From Ligula intestinalis (taxonomy: Eukaryota; Platyhelminthes; Cestoda; Diphyllobothriidea; Diphyllobothriidae): a stretch of DNA of 64,000 bases. The position numbers were made by a program, and so were the translations under genes. Where the stretch lies: positions 82,826,534 to 82,890,533 of the forward strand of contig JAYGXS010000003.1 of the NCBI GenBank assembly GCA_036362985.1, given 5' to 3'. The notes beneath the pieces were generated by a model. It ran no database searches. It was not told where the DNA came from and saw only the letters and a program-made list of their open reading frames with translations. Positions 20,821 to 32,989 of this stretch are shown in pieces; the first letter of the stretch is position 1, and the number at the start of each line of letters is the position of its first letter.

Positions 20821-20862
20821 CGAAATGACGTTGTAGTGGCATCGATTTGACGTCCTTCATAT
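20821..20862 (-). CDS. Putative 42-nt micro-exon (MKDVKSMPLQRHF), copy B
   Basis: Identical peptide to copy A at 17,294-17,335, with one synonymous base change. TTCATTGTAG acceptor and GTACGT donor conserved. Confidence 0.6.
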
Positions 20863-20971
20863 CTACAATGAAGCACTAAATACATTGATTGCTGGATATG
20901 CTAAATAGGACCAATCGTCCCAGAAATTTGTGAGAACTCTGTGACTGGGGAATGGAAATTTCAACCTTTAC

Positions 20972-21013
20972 CAAGATGATTTTCGAGCGGGAGATGATTT
21001 GCGTTCATCATAA
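20972..21013 (-). CDS. Putative 42-nt micro-exon (MMNANHLPLENHL), copy B
   Basis: Same length, phase and acceptor as 17,445-17,486. Donor GTAAAG. Four residues differ, no stop or indel. Confidence 0.55.
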
Positions 21014-21499
21014 CTGAAGATCAAAGACTGTATTAAATGGCGCAAAGAATGCTTCCACAAATAAGCCTTCAAACCTAACTTCAGACTGTAATAGAGAAAT
21101 TAAATATCATTCTGCCCCAAACTTAAGTCTGGCGTGACGGCTTTTCTATCCAGTAATTTTTATCACCCTTAGCAACTTCCTCAGTGCAAAGCAAGGAAGC
21201 AGGCAATAAATTTCAACTTTGTGGCACACTTTGGTAAAGTTATTTCAATTGCTTCTGGAAATTACGGATGGCTAGAGATCATTTTTTCTTCGAAACTAAA
21301 CCTTACTGAAAATTTAAAAATATTTAATTTTGGTGCACACATTACAGGCTGCCTTGCGGGTAACGATTTTAACGTTTAAAGCTTTTAAGAAAGTACGTTT
21401 TCATTTGTGACGTAACATACGCACAATACCTTCTTTGTTTGCTATCAACTGTATGCAAAAGTGGCACTCTCAATCGCAAGGAGGTTACGAGAATCTCTA

Positions 21500-22475
21500 C
21501 AGTGGATTCACTATCTCATGCAATATCTGCTGACATGTTGCAATAAACTTTGAACTGGAACATGTTAATTGCGGATTGTTGTAATAGAAATGATCATGCA
21601 GCCTAATCTCAATATATTTTAGACACATCAGGATGCTGGCTTTCTAGCACGCTTCTTTTCAAATGCCAACACAAAGCAAGGACTTAAGTTGTATGCTTTT
21701 TTGTCATTTATTTCGACTGCCTTCATAAATTCAAATATATTTTTTTTGGAAAGCATGCACAAAACATTAATTATTGTTCTCTTTTGGTAGCTAATGACGC
21801 CTACTATAAGGTTTATACTAAAAAGAAGGGTATCGTTTGGTTCTAAAAAAGTTTCTTAATGGCCAAATATTTGAAACCTAGGGACAGTTGCACTGCAATT
21901 CAAGGTTTAAAAATTTGCGCACTGTGTACATGCCGTTTAAGGAAAATAACGTTTTTGCCTACAGCTTGACAAAGATCTTACATAGTTCCCATGAACTGTT
22001 GCAATATATGTAGGGCATGCTTTAAACAGTAAAGGCAGCATTAACAAATGATGATTACGATGTTCACTGAACGAACACCTGAATATTGTAAAAAAGCTCA
22101 TAATTAAACATTTTGTTAAATTCGAACTATACCCGTCTTTTAAGTATACAATTTAAACCACTGGTCATTTTCTACCAAAAGAGCACAAGAAATAATTTTT
22201 TCGCGCATGTTTTCCAAAAAAATACATTTAATTCTATAAAGGCAGTCGAAATTAATGCAAAAACGTTATACTACTTTAGCAGTCCCTTTTTATAGTGCGT
22301 GTTTAGTCTTGACGTTCAAAAAGAAGCTTATTAAAAAGCCGGAATCCTAAGGTGTCTTAAATATCTTAAGATTAGGCTGCATGATCAGATCCACAATTAC
22401 TACGTTCTAATTAAAAACTTATTGAAAAATTCCAGCAGCAATTGCAAGAGATAGTGAATCTACTGCAAAAACACT
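21500..22475. mobile_element. Foldback-type element with long inverted ends
   Basis: About 120 bp at 21,500-21,622 pair with 22,365-22,475 as inverted repeats, with shared words AGATTAGGCTGCATGATCA and GAGATAGTGAATC. Just inside, GATGCTGGCTTT pairs with AAAAGCCGGAATCC. The interior is related to 53,298-54,072. No transposase is seen, so it is non-autonomous or a structural by-product. Confidence 0.55.
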
Positions 22476-22555
22476 GATGCTGTTCCACTAACTAATTCAA
22501 GTTTATTATCAGCTCAGAAAACGCACTCAAAGGCAGAAAATAAATGTATGCATAC

Positions 22556-22594
22556 CATGGTTAAACAGCTCCGGTTCTTCGATAAGGGGCGTCA
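22556..22594 (-). CDS. Putative 39-nt micro-exon
   Basis: The minus strand has a TTTTTTCCTTACAG acceptor and a GTATGC donor, both strong. In phase 1 it reads TPLIEEPELFNH plus one base. Same size and phase as 16,265-16,303 with a shared IEE core. Neighbouring intron sequence (22,613-22,690) matches that beside the 14.4 kb exon, so the whole exon neighbourhood was duplicated. Confidence 0.55.
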
Positions 22595-22599
22595 CTGTA

Positions 22600-23409
22600 A
22601 GGAAAAAATTGAGTTTATTCCTTTACTTTAGGAAGTTGCCTTTGAAGGTAACCTGGCAAATAATTTAATTGATTGGCCATCAGAAAATGCGAGCGAAGAA
22701 ATAAAATATTCGTTCTGACAAACATGTTAACATATATATTAATAGTAGAGTCGTTTTTAGGTGCAAAGGAAAAAAGATGGGCATATTCAGGTGATGATCG
22801 GCATAACATTGATGAAATAATCCCTTGTATTTTGACTTTAAGTGGTAACCAAAAAATGTTCCAAACTGATGAATTTGGCATCCATAGTATCTGTACTGCA
22901 TAATTCGTTGCTTTACTTTACTCTAAATAAAATACATCATTAAGTTAAAATAGTAATTTTTTATAAAAGTTTCTCAACTCATTACAGTTAGGTTGGCACT
23001 ACGTTGCACAATTTCAATATTGGAAACGAAAATTATTCAAAGCATCATTCCTCGCATCAAAAAATATGTAAATTTGTTTAAAAATGCTGTATTTTAGAAG
23101 TTTATTTCTGTTCATACCAAAATGACTTCTTAGTTTGCGATTGCTCATTAGGATTAGCAAATCTTTTGTGACAATACGCATCGCAGAATCAAGTCATACG
23201 CTTTTTACCAGGAGGTCTAAATAACAGCTGGATGGGATTTAATTGCTTCTAGAAAAATAGGCTTCATAAAGACTTTATATATTATTGAGAAAGTGCAGTT
23301 ACGCTTTTAAACGCAGTTACGCAGTGCAGTAACGCTTTTAAACTTACATCTCTTTTCAAAAGATCCTGGGGCTGCAAAGAGATAAATTGATAATATTTTA
23401 AAATACGTA
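22600..23409. other. Non-coding sequence
   Basis: Overlapping 73-88 codon ORFs on both strands at 22.6-22.9 kb show no domain; I regard them as chance. A short direct repeat of GCAGTTACGCTTTTAAACGCAGT lies near 23,295-23,340. Confidence 0.4.
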
Positions 23410-24890
23410 CAGTTCTGCAATTCCTGCAAACAACTTTCAAGACGAAACTAACTTGGAAGTTCAGTACATATCTGTACAGGTTATCTTGATCGACCGAGTA
23501 AATTTAATAATAAGAAGGGCATTGGTTTAGAAAACTGCCCTCTCATTTTAAGTTATTGGCAGAAATAAGCTCCATTTTTGCTAAATTATGAGTATTTTTA
23601 TATAGAAGATATTTCGTATGCTATAAGGAAAGACAGGAAAAAACTTTCTTCTTATATATACAGTGCGGTGGAGGAATAACCTCCTTAGTAAAAAAGGGGA
23701 AAAATAATCCCTTCTAGTACTGCAAAATTTTTTGCAAAGTTAATCAAATGGAACTAAGGCGAAGTTTAGGGAATCGCATTTATTTTCAGAAACAAGCAGC
23801 GATGGAAGTTTAAAAAAATTATATTAAGCTATTCTGTGAATTTTTTGGCAAATAAATGCAGTAAAAAAAATTTCTTGGTAAAACATTTTCTCTAACCGCA
23901 GAGCTAGTCGTGCGCGTAAACAAAGTTTGTACTTGTATCCGCAGAGACAGTCTAACGAAAGCCTTATTGAATGCAATTCATGCATAAATATAGTTTTCTG
24001 TAAACATAAGGTTCCGGTCAAGCGTTATTTAGAAACGGAGCAGGCAGAAGAACAATAAATATTTCAAAGAGTGATCTTATACGTGGCCTGTTTATTTAAA
24101 TCCGAACTTAATAACGGATCTTCGAATAAATCTTCTTTATAGAAAAATAATGCGATATAAAGAGAAAGGTTTGCGCTTTCATCTCCCGTCAAACTTAATA
24201 GTTCTCCTTCAGATTAATTAAAGAAATGGTCAAACGTATCCAATTTCCCTGTTAGATGTCCCTAAAATATTCAATATACGCAAAAGTTTGTCGGCTTCAT
24301 ATCCAATTAAAGCTTTTTTAAGGAAGTAAACTATAGTGGAAACTTTTTTTATAAACCTAAGGAATAGCAATATGCGTGGTTAACGCAGGTTGAATCCTTG
24401 AAAATGTGGTTTACTCTTTTTAAGCATTTGCTCATTTGACCAACCTGGCCATCTGCATAAGAAATTATATCCAAGAGCTCATTTTTTCGGTAAATGTTTT
24501 TTAATTATATTTTATTTTGAAGGGTTTCATGTAAACGTCGAGCAAACGGAAAAATAGCAAAATTATCAATGATTCACTGAGACCTAGTGAAATGAAGATA
24601 TAATCTCTTCAATGATAATCAATAACTAGGTAAATAAACATTTTCACACACAAAATATTTCGACTAAAGGCAAGTTCTTTTTTTATGAAGAAAAGTTTGC
24701 TTTAACTTTTTTACTTAACAAAATATTAACATTTATTGTTCTAATTTATAGCTATTTTTTACGTCTCCATAAGTTGAGAATTATCAAGAAAATTTTATTT
24801 TTCTTTACAAACCCTTATATTTTCTTATAGTTATTTTAATTAATAAATATGCTCAAAGCGTACCCGCTGGTATGGGATAAATAAGCAAAC
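23410..24890 (+). repeat. Repeat family R2, copy 1 (left arm of inverted pair)
   Basis: Diverged inverted match to 26,610-28,005, with axis near 25.74 kb. For example, GTACCCGCTGGTATGGGA here pairs with TCCCATACCAGCGGGAAC at about 26,627. A third, direct copy is at 28,300-29,600. No ORF is conserved among the copies, so this looks like an old non-coding or dead element. Confidence 0.65.
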
Positions 24891-26609
24891 AAAGGAAAAT
24901 TGGCCTTCCATTAACATGCGCATCACTATATGTTTAAAGTTTTCTACATTCCGCACTGCGCTTTTCACATGCAGGATTAGCTTCAATGAGAAATTTTATG
25001 AGAGTATTTGCCTCAGCAATCAAATAAATGTTGCTTTTGAGCTCAAGAAAGGAATATGGATATTCACATTTTAGAAAAAACGCGTTCTATTATTCACACC
25101 CCTTATACATCAAAGACCATCTGAGCTCTCCTTTATAGTAGGTGAATAAGTCAAAAACTTCTATGTTAAATAAAAAAAGGAACTGCGATAATCAACGTAC
25201 GGCAGTTCGAAGATTGACTTTTTTCTAGATGGATGTAAATGCATCTCGTAGTTATTAAATCGCTAATCCTAATTCATTCCTCTTTTATATTTTACCTAAG
25301 TCATCAGCTACAATTGTTCAAGACCCGCTAGAAGAATGCGCTTGCTACAAATTTGTACACCACAGTAAAGAAGTTTAACTTAATGGTTAAAAACGAACCA
25401 ACAGTACGTTCCTTTGAAATATACTTGAAATTTTTCACATCAACAAAGAAACAACCGATATTTTGACTACATTATATGTTCAATAAACTGAAAGCTATTT
25501 AAATTCTGTTAAATAATATACCTGATAGGGTGTGCAATCTGCTCGCAAAGAAGAATGGGAGAAACTTTCCAGTAGGGTATGACAGGGGAAAATGTTTTGG
25601 AAACAGTTTATCTAAAGGTGGAATTTTTCGTTACATTTTGTAAAGAATAATCTCATGAAAATGTTTTCAATTCTACTTTCAGCCTCAAAGGAAGTAAGTG
25701 AACTATTTTATGCCCCAAATCAAACTCTGTTTTGCAAATTATAACAAGGCGGGAATTTTTGTTGAGTTTAGTTGAAATTATTATTGTTTTTCTTCAAGCA
25801 CTCCAAAGTTCGTTTTTGTGAAACACAAACGTATATCAACTTGATCCAACGACTATACAAGGCTCATAAAATAAAGTAAGGCTTTTAATCTATTGTACAC
25901 AAGATGTTTTGCATGGAAAACGCCGTATTCTGAAGATACTAGCTAGTCGATCAGATAAAAGATTATAGATGACACATTTAAATCCGAGGACCTTGAAAAT
26001 GCCGTTTTTTACATAGATGTTTGCCACTTTTTTTAAATTCTCAGTAAGGCTGAAAGAATTGGTAAACTTAACACTGAAGTGAATTTTTAGAGCGATACTA
26101 AAACCTTTGGTTATTGAAATGGCAAATACGATTTTAACTCCAGAATGTTTATTAACTTGTGTATGCAAAGGTTTACTTCATACAAACAGCACAAAGCAAA
26201 TTGCATCGAAAACTTGTAAAGATGTGGTTTTCTGAACTAAAGGTGCTGCCAACGTTTGGTGATTGAACACCGACCACATTGTGCTTAACAGAAGTAAGAT
26301 AATAAACAGAGGTTTCAAGATGTCCTTTTTAAATAGCAAATACTTTTTTATGATCCTTCCTAAGGGACTTGTGGAACGTGGTAAGGGTACAATGAAGATA
26401 AGTTGTTGGTTTCAGAAACCCATTTTCCAACTACAAACACGGACTAAAAGACCATAATTGAACACGCAAAAATTAGGAAATTTAGCTCATAGGTCTATAA
26501 AGCTTAAAATGAAGGTACACGCGATTTAATTTCGATGAATATCAAAAAATGCTACTAACGCTGTCATATACAGTTTTGCGCGTTCTGCAAGCAACTTTTC
26601 TGAATTTTA
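24891..26609. other. Spacer between R2 arms
   Basis: AT-rich. A 92-codon minus ORF (25,890-26,168) and a 64-codon plus ORF (26,263-26,457) show no recognised domain. I see no splice-flanked micro-exon. Confidence 0.4.
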
Positions 26610-28005
26610 AATGTTAGATTATTTCTCCCATACCAGCGGGAACACATTTACCAAAACTTTTGAATAATAATGAGCAAAATAAGGCATATTAATTACTTAC
26701 AAGAACTAGTAGATGTACTAAGTGTTTGTTCAATAAAGTTTCTCGATAATTCCCATGCTGTCGAGACATTAAAAAGCTTTAAATTAGAGCAATAAATTTA
26801 AATAGTTTTTTTTTAAGTAGAAAACTTCAAGCAACCACTTTCTTTATACAAAGAGAATTTGCATTTAGTCAAATATGTTCTATTCTTGAGAAAGATTACA
26901 TTCGTAGTTATCGAATATTATTGAAGAAATTATCTCTGGATTTTGGTCATTTTTGGTGTATTTATTCATACGTTTACCAATTGTCCGTTTGCTTGACGTT
27001 TACATCGAACCCTTTAAAATAAGTTATAACGTAACAGCATTAACCAAAAAAACGCGTTTTCGGATATAATCTCCTTTGAAGGTGGCAAGGTTGCTCAAAT
27101 TTAGTAATGATTTCAAAACAGCGAACCAAATTTTCGAGCATCCAACAGGTTTGCTTGATATCACGCATATTGTTATTCCTAAGATTAGAAATTTTTTTCC
27201 ATAATTGGTATACCCTTTAAACAATGCCTTTAATGGATATCTAGCTGACGAATGTCTGCGTAGATTTACTTTTTTCAAGATAATCTCACAGGTTCATTGG
27301 GAACGTTTGACAATTTCTTTGAATTATCTGAACGAAAACGATTAAATTTGACTTAAGATGAAACAAAATAACCTGTCGCTCTCAAACGAATTATTTTTCA
27401 CTTAAGGAGATCTTTAGAAGATCTGTAATAAACAGGCAACAAAAAACTATATTTCTACATGAATTACATGTAATAAGACCTTTATTAGGCTATCTCCGCG
27501 GTTACTTATAGAAACTTTGTTAACACGAACGATTATCTGTGCGGTAAAAGAAAATTTTCTTCAAAAAAAAAAAACAAATTCACAGAATAGCTACATAAAA
27601 ATTTTAAACTTCTATTGCTGTTTGTTTCTGAAAGTTAATGCGATTCTTATACTTCACTTTAGTTCCATTTGATCAAATTCGCACATATTTGTTCAGTACT
27701 GGAAGGGACTATTATTCCGCCTTTTTTACTTATTGATGAATTTTTTCACAGCACTATGTAAATTAAAAGGAAGTTTTTGTCCTCTCTTACCTTATCGCAT
27801 ACAGAATTCGTTTTATGTAAACATGCTCGTGATTTAGCAAAAATGAGAGCCTCCTTGCCCCAATAGCTTTAAATAAGAGAGCAGTTTTCCAAACCAAGGC
27901 TCTTATTATTAAATCCACTGAGTTGATCAAAATAACCTGTCCAGATAAACGCTTAAGCACCAAGTTAAATTTTGTCCTGAAAGTTGTTTGCAGGATTCAC
28001 AGACC
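26610..28005 (-). repeat. Repeat family R2, copy 2 (right, inverted arm)
   Basis: Inverted relative to 23,410-24,890. Landmarks in reverse order include the tract near 26,870-26,930 (TTATCTCT...GAAGAAATTA), AATTCACAGAATAGCT at 27,578 and the outer end near 27,990 (GAAAGTTGTTTGCAGG). Confidence 0.65.
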
Positions 28006-28299
28006 TTGAAAATAGCCACCGAAGACCGTGCAACGCTAATTATGAAATTTGCCTGGACACTTTTGCATATATTTAAAAACGATTTTGTGATTCATTCAGT
28101 TTATTGAATTCTGCCAAGTACTTTTAACTTAGTTAAATCGTCATATTAGTTAGGTTTATTAAAAGAAATAACCATTAGTTTTCAAAAAATTAGCATTAGG
28201 CTCATGAAGAAGAAATTTTTATGCAATTATGAAAGAGCGAACCAAACCGCACGTTAAAGTTGATAATTCTAAGAAGAAACACCAAAATAATTAAAATAC

Positions 28300-29600
28300 G
28301 TTCAGAGGATATCCCTTCCAGAACTGGAAAAATTTATACACAATTGGTTAGATTTAAAAGAAGCCAAATTAGAGGGACCAAATTTTTTTGCAGTTAGATT
28401 TAACATTTGGTATAAGAAATTTTGTTTAGCTATCTGGTTAAGTTTATTTGTAAAAAATGCATTAACAGAAGAGTTTGTGTTTAAATGCAGAAATGAACCT
28501 CAAATGTCCTTCAATAAAAACCAAATTTCTAACATGTTTTCATAGATTTTAACCAAATAATGTTTTATTAAATGTCATTTTTGAAAAAAAATTTTTTGTA
28601 TACTGTACAATCCCCTATTATTTTATTAAGAAACGCAACGGACGAAAGAATAATAAGTACTTCAAAAAATGGCAATGTATATGGAAAGTTTTTTTTAATT
28701 CGCCACTATAGTTCTGAAAGTGGAATTGATGCACTCATGTGGAAGGTAAACCATTATAAAGGGAAAACAAAGTTCTTTTATTTCCAGTAAAATTGAATAG
28801 TTTATCTTCAGAAAACTTAAAAAAAGGCGCAAAATTCTCAAATTTCATTGTGATATTACCTTGTAGAAATTTAATGTACACAGAAATTCGTTGGCCGCAT
28901 ATCTAATCAAAGCAATTTTTAAGAGGTAACCTTTGATGGCACGTTTTGAATTAAGCTTAGGAAAAGTAGTTGCAGAGTTATACTGCTGACATGGTTTACT
29001 CTCGACTATGTAATTTGCTGCTTCGAGGAATTTCTACAAGGAAGCCACATGGTCATCATTCTAAGAACAAATATCCAAAAACACTTTCTCTCGGTAAATA
29101 CTCTTATATATACCTTATTTTAAAGGTGAGTGTGTAAACGTCAAAAAGATGTGCACATTATGAATTGATCAGTGAAGGTAGTTTAAATAAGAAATTTGAT
29201 GACACTTTTGTCGATGACATTTAATAAATACGTACCCAGTAAGAACAGCCTTTACAGAATATTTTGACTGAAGATGAATTCTTTTATAATATAGAAAGTG
29301 GTTGCTTCAGATTTTCAACAAAGGACAATATCTTTATTTATAATTCTAATTGAGAGCTATTTTTTTAAGTCCGTAGAACCACGGCATTATCGAGAAAATT
29401 TTATATTCCTTTACGAAAACTTAGTAATTCCTATAGTTATTTTAAGGACTCAATTGGCCTTATGTCGTTCATTATTATATCTTCTTTTTCCTAAACACAT
29501 GATCAAACGTTAACAAATTAAGGAAAATTACGTGGTCAATGGTGACTACTGTAGTAATGCTAATATGCACCCGCTAGTACGAATGACTTTTCAAAGTCAA
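28300..29600 (+). repeat. Repeat family R2, copy 3 (direct to copy 1)
   Basis: Follows 23,690-24,890 in order: a CCCTTCCAGAACTG-like start, the AGAAACGCAACGGACGAAAG segment (compare AGAAACGGAGCAGGCAGAAG at 24,040), a CTCGGTAAATAC segment and a CACCCGCTAGTACGA end. The 72-codon ORF at 28,572-28,790 is not open in the other copies. Confidence 0.6.
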
Positions 29601-31074
29601 CTTTGATTCACTTATTTTTAGCGTGGTCGCATGCATAAAGTCTCATTGTTTGTGGCTTTAGAAGAAGAAATTGCAATTTCCTGAAAGCCATGTCCTTTAA
29701 AAATATCGAGGTCAAATGCTTAAACATGACGACTGAGACTTTAAAACGCTACTTAGCGTTCAGATGAGATCACATTTGTATTCTAACAAATGCTTACGGC
29801 GTTTTTTGAAGAATATTTTGACTGTAAAAAATAAGCAAATTTGATGTTTTAGTACATTTTCAAAGACATGTAAAAAGGATTAGTAATAGGAACAATGAGT
29901 ATGATGATGGTATACATAACTGCAGAAGGAACCTCTTAAAATTGCAACAAATTTAATATCCGTAGTAGAGTTAATTATTCTCAATGCACCTGTTCTGTAA
30001 TTTAATGACTAAACTAATAATATTTTGGGGCCAAATAAAGAAGGCTCCAGACAGACATAAGTAAATGTTTTCTATAAAATTGATTTTCATTAATTAAAGC
30101 AAAATACATACGTTAATTAAAAATATTCTTCGGCTCTGAACATTAAGGATTATTTTAATTAATTTCCTGAAATGCCTTTTATTTCAAAATTCATAGCCAC
30201 TTACTAGATGGACGAGCATGTCCAATCGGAGGAGTTTATTTTGGAGCTTGAGAAATAAACAAACGTAATATAGTTATTTCTGAATAATGTGCAATGTGAA
30301 AAATTCAATTTTTCGTTTGTGGACTTCACGAGCAATGCTTGTTGTCGCAAAATGCTATTTACCCTGTTATGTGCTTAGTTAAACAAACATGACGTTGAAA
30401 AGGAGAGAATAAGTGTAAACTGACGTGCAAAGTGTCCCTGTTCACGATTATACATATCCTGCACCCCTTCTGCTTTATCTAAAATAGTCAGTAACAGAGA
30501 ACATAGGGGAAAATCTAACTATTAAAAATAGGAAAGTTTGAAATTTTTTCATTTTTATAAATCAACGGGGTTTATTTTAAAATGTCATTTTCCGATACAG
30601 CTTTATTAAGAAGCACAAACTTGTAAAGGAAAATATTGAACCAGAACATTACATTCTTAATGTTGTACGTCTTGGCGAATTTATTTTCATTCATTTATTA
30701 TTTTTATGCTAGAAATTATAAACCGATGTTTTTCCTGACATTTATATAATAAATGGAGGTATAATAATGCGGATTTCACTTCACAACCAACTGAATATTG
30801 GCGGTAACTTGCTTGCCAGAACAAAATTCATGTGCAATGTTTGCTCCGTTATTTAATAAAAAGCTAATTCTATCTGGCCTGTGTATTCAATTCAACATAG
30901 CCTGAAGGCTGATTACATTAGTAGATCAATATCAGTTGCAAATTGTAGTGTCAATGTTAAAAAAATGTTTATTAAATTGTATGGTTCAAATTAAAAATGG
31001 TAAATAGAAGCACTTGTGATTGGTTTTAGTAATTAGTTTGAAAATAAAGCTTAAGGAAAGTTCGGCAATCATAC
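29601..31074. other. AT-rich non-coding sequence
   Basis: No gene recognised. About 30,500-30,640 loosely resembles 28,570-28,670 of the R2 family. Confidence 0.4.
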
Positions 31075-31102
31075 CTTTGTCGGCCAGGACGGAAAGCGTC
31101 AT
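31075..31102 (-). CDS. Candidate first coding exon, 28 nt
   Basis: On the minus strand GAAAATG opens MTLSVLADK, and a GTATGA donor follows after one extra base (ACAAAG before it). An A at -3, local G+C higher than the flanks, and a phase-1 exit matching the other micro-exons make it a possible 5' exon. No paralogue is seen, so this rests on signals alone. Confidence 0.3.
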
Positions 31103-32914
31103 TTTCACTGAGTCGTCTGCTAACTTTGACTGTTTATCACCTTTTGTTGTCTATTGTTACTAAGCCTTTACATTTGCATACTTTGTCATCTAAACTTCAA
31201 GTTGCAGGTCAGTATTGACATCTGCTACACGACAACCGCTTAGATGCGAACGTTATCAGTTCGGGCAAGTAATTAATTCAACTGAAGTCAACAGAATGTC
31301 CAAAATAAAACAGATTTTCAGATTTAAAAAACTTTTCTTTTAAGATATTGTGAAGTTTGCATGATACATTAGTCCAGGCTTCTTACTTTTTTAAAGTGCT
31401 TTTTTGCAAGTCCTTATGATTTTCTGACCTATATGCAAGGATTTGATACAGTAATACCCAAAAAATGCAATTCTGAGATCTCTTGCGCGAATCATTATTA
31501 AATAATAGAATACCATCCTCCAGAAAATTCCATCATTGTAAATGCATGTTGATAATAATTGTGTCCTCCGATTTTGGCTCTTAAGCACTTGCACATCTGA
31601 CTGTATAAGTTATCCGATATTAGGGTTTCCTTTCACTTAAAAATCAGAAAATGAACAGAGTATTATAATCTTTTGTCAGATTATGTCAAACCATATGAAA
31701 AACATAATTTGCAGATCAAGGAATTAAACACAAAAAAGGCTGAAATATACTCATTTAATTACGGTTTTAATTGACAAAGACTGACAAATTTGTGGGTTTT
31801 TTGACAATCCTAACTAAAGATCTATAAGTTTGCACTGAATTTTTTCAAGTTTTCTTAGATCACCAATTGGGAAATCTATAAACCTTTTTTTTCAATTCGA
31901 GTATCTCAATTTGTGTGATCGCTCTCCTATTCATAGACCGCTGTAGTTCAACTAGTTGAGAAAAGCAACGGACAAATTGTTCCCGGTCCAATCAGCCAAT
32001 TTGCAGCACATTTTCTTTGAACCGCAAATAGCGTTAATAACATGGATGTAATTAAAAATGCAATTTTATTCAGAATTGCTTTAATTTTCTTAAACCATGA
32101 GACCACCTCCTCCTGCTATTTGCTTTTCCGTTAGCCCGCAATAACTGAGGCTCGCACCGATTTGGCAATGTAAAGTTTTCATTTGCAGCTGCTGAGGTAA
32201 TCTCATGGATGTCGAAATATGCCATTTAGCAGAGTGTATTTTAGACATTGGTCAAACTTTTAAAAAAAAATTGAACCTTTAAAATCAAATTTGCTCGTTT
32301 TCCTTTAACTTTTGCCTTATTTTAATTTTTTTGATTATTGCAGAATCACCAAGTGTTTCATAAATATTAAAAAATATACAGCAACTATGGTGACTAAACA
32401 ATATCCTATTTGCCGCCATGCGCTTTTTATAGACCCCGAAGTAATTTCGAAATGAGTTGAATAAAAAAGAAGATATGTATTTTAACGTAAAACTGAATTT
32501 GGTTTTCGATTGGATTTTGAGCACAACTTTGTCCGTTACCGTGCTAATTTGAGTAGTTTTCGCAATAAATATTATGCAAAAAGGCTTATGAAGAAGGTTG
32601 TTGTCCGTTTTGTACATTGTGTTGAAGGATTGAGGTCAGAACATTTTAGCCACTAATGGGTCATGCGTTGAATTCGCAGTTGTTTAATGCAGCTGCAGAC
32701 TGCAGACGATACGCGTGTCAGGGCATTCAACTAGCACCTGCTAAATCATTATGGCAAATAATAACAAACAATTGTGGATTTGACATCATTAGGTATGGTT
32801 AAATGGCACTTACAAGAAATGCCAAAAAAACGTATTGCTGGTGTTTGTTTCTTTCCGTTGTCGCCGTGCTCGACCCTACTGTATTTTTGCCGCCTACTGG
32901 CCCAATTTTTTTCC
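31103..32914. other. AT-rich non-coding sequence
   Basis: ORFs at 31,391-31,594 and 32,285-32,617 (both minus, low complexity) have no recognised domain. Confidence 0.4.
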
Positions 32915-32989
32915 TTAAGAATGAGCAGGCAGTAACAGGGTACTGACCTGTCTTCCTAAGATAACAAAGCCACATTTTTTTTCAAGCAT

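Larger units (their letters stand above)
20420..21900 (-). repeat. Duplicated micro-exon block, copy B
   Basis: Direct, diverged copy of 16,890-18,230. Its high-coordinate end runs into a foldback-type element (21,500-22,475), and its low-coordinate flank is occupied by PLE remnants, so the expected downstream 39-nt exon is missing here. Confidence 0.75.

Noticed and set aside
22615..22903. Three overlapping ORFs of 73-88 codons on both strands
   Set aside because: No domain, no paralogue, low-complexity translation.
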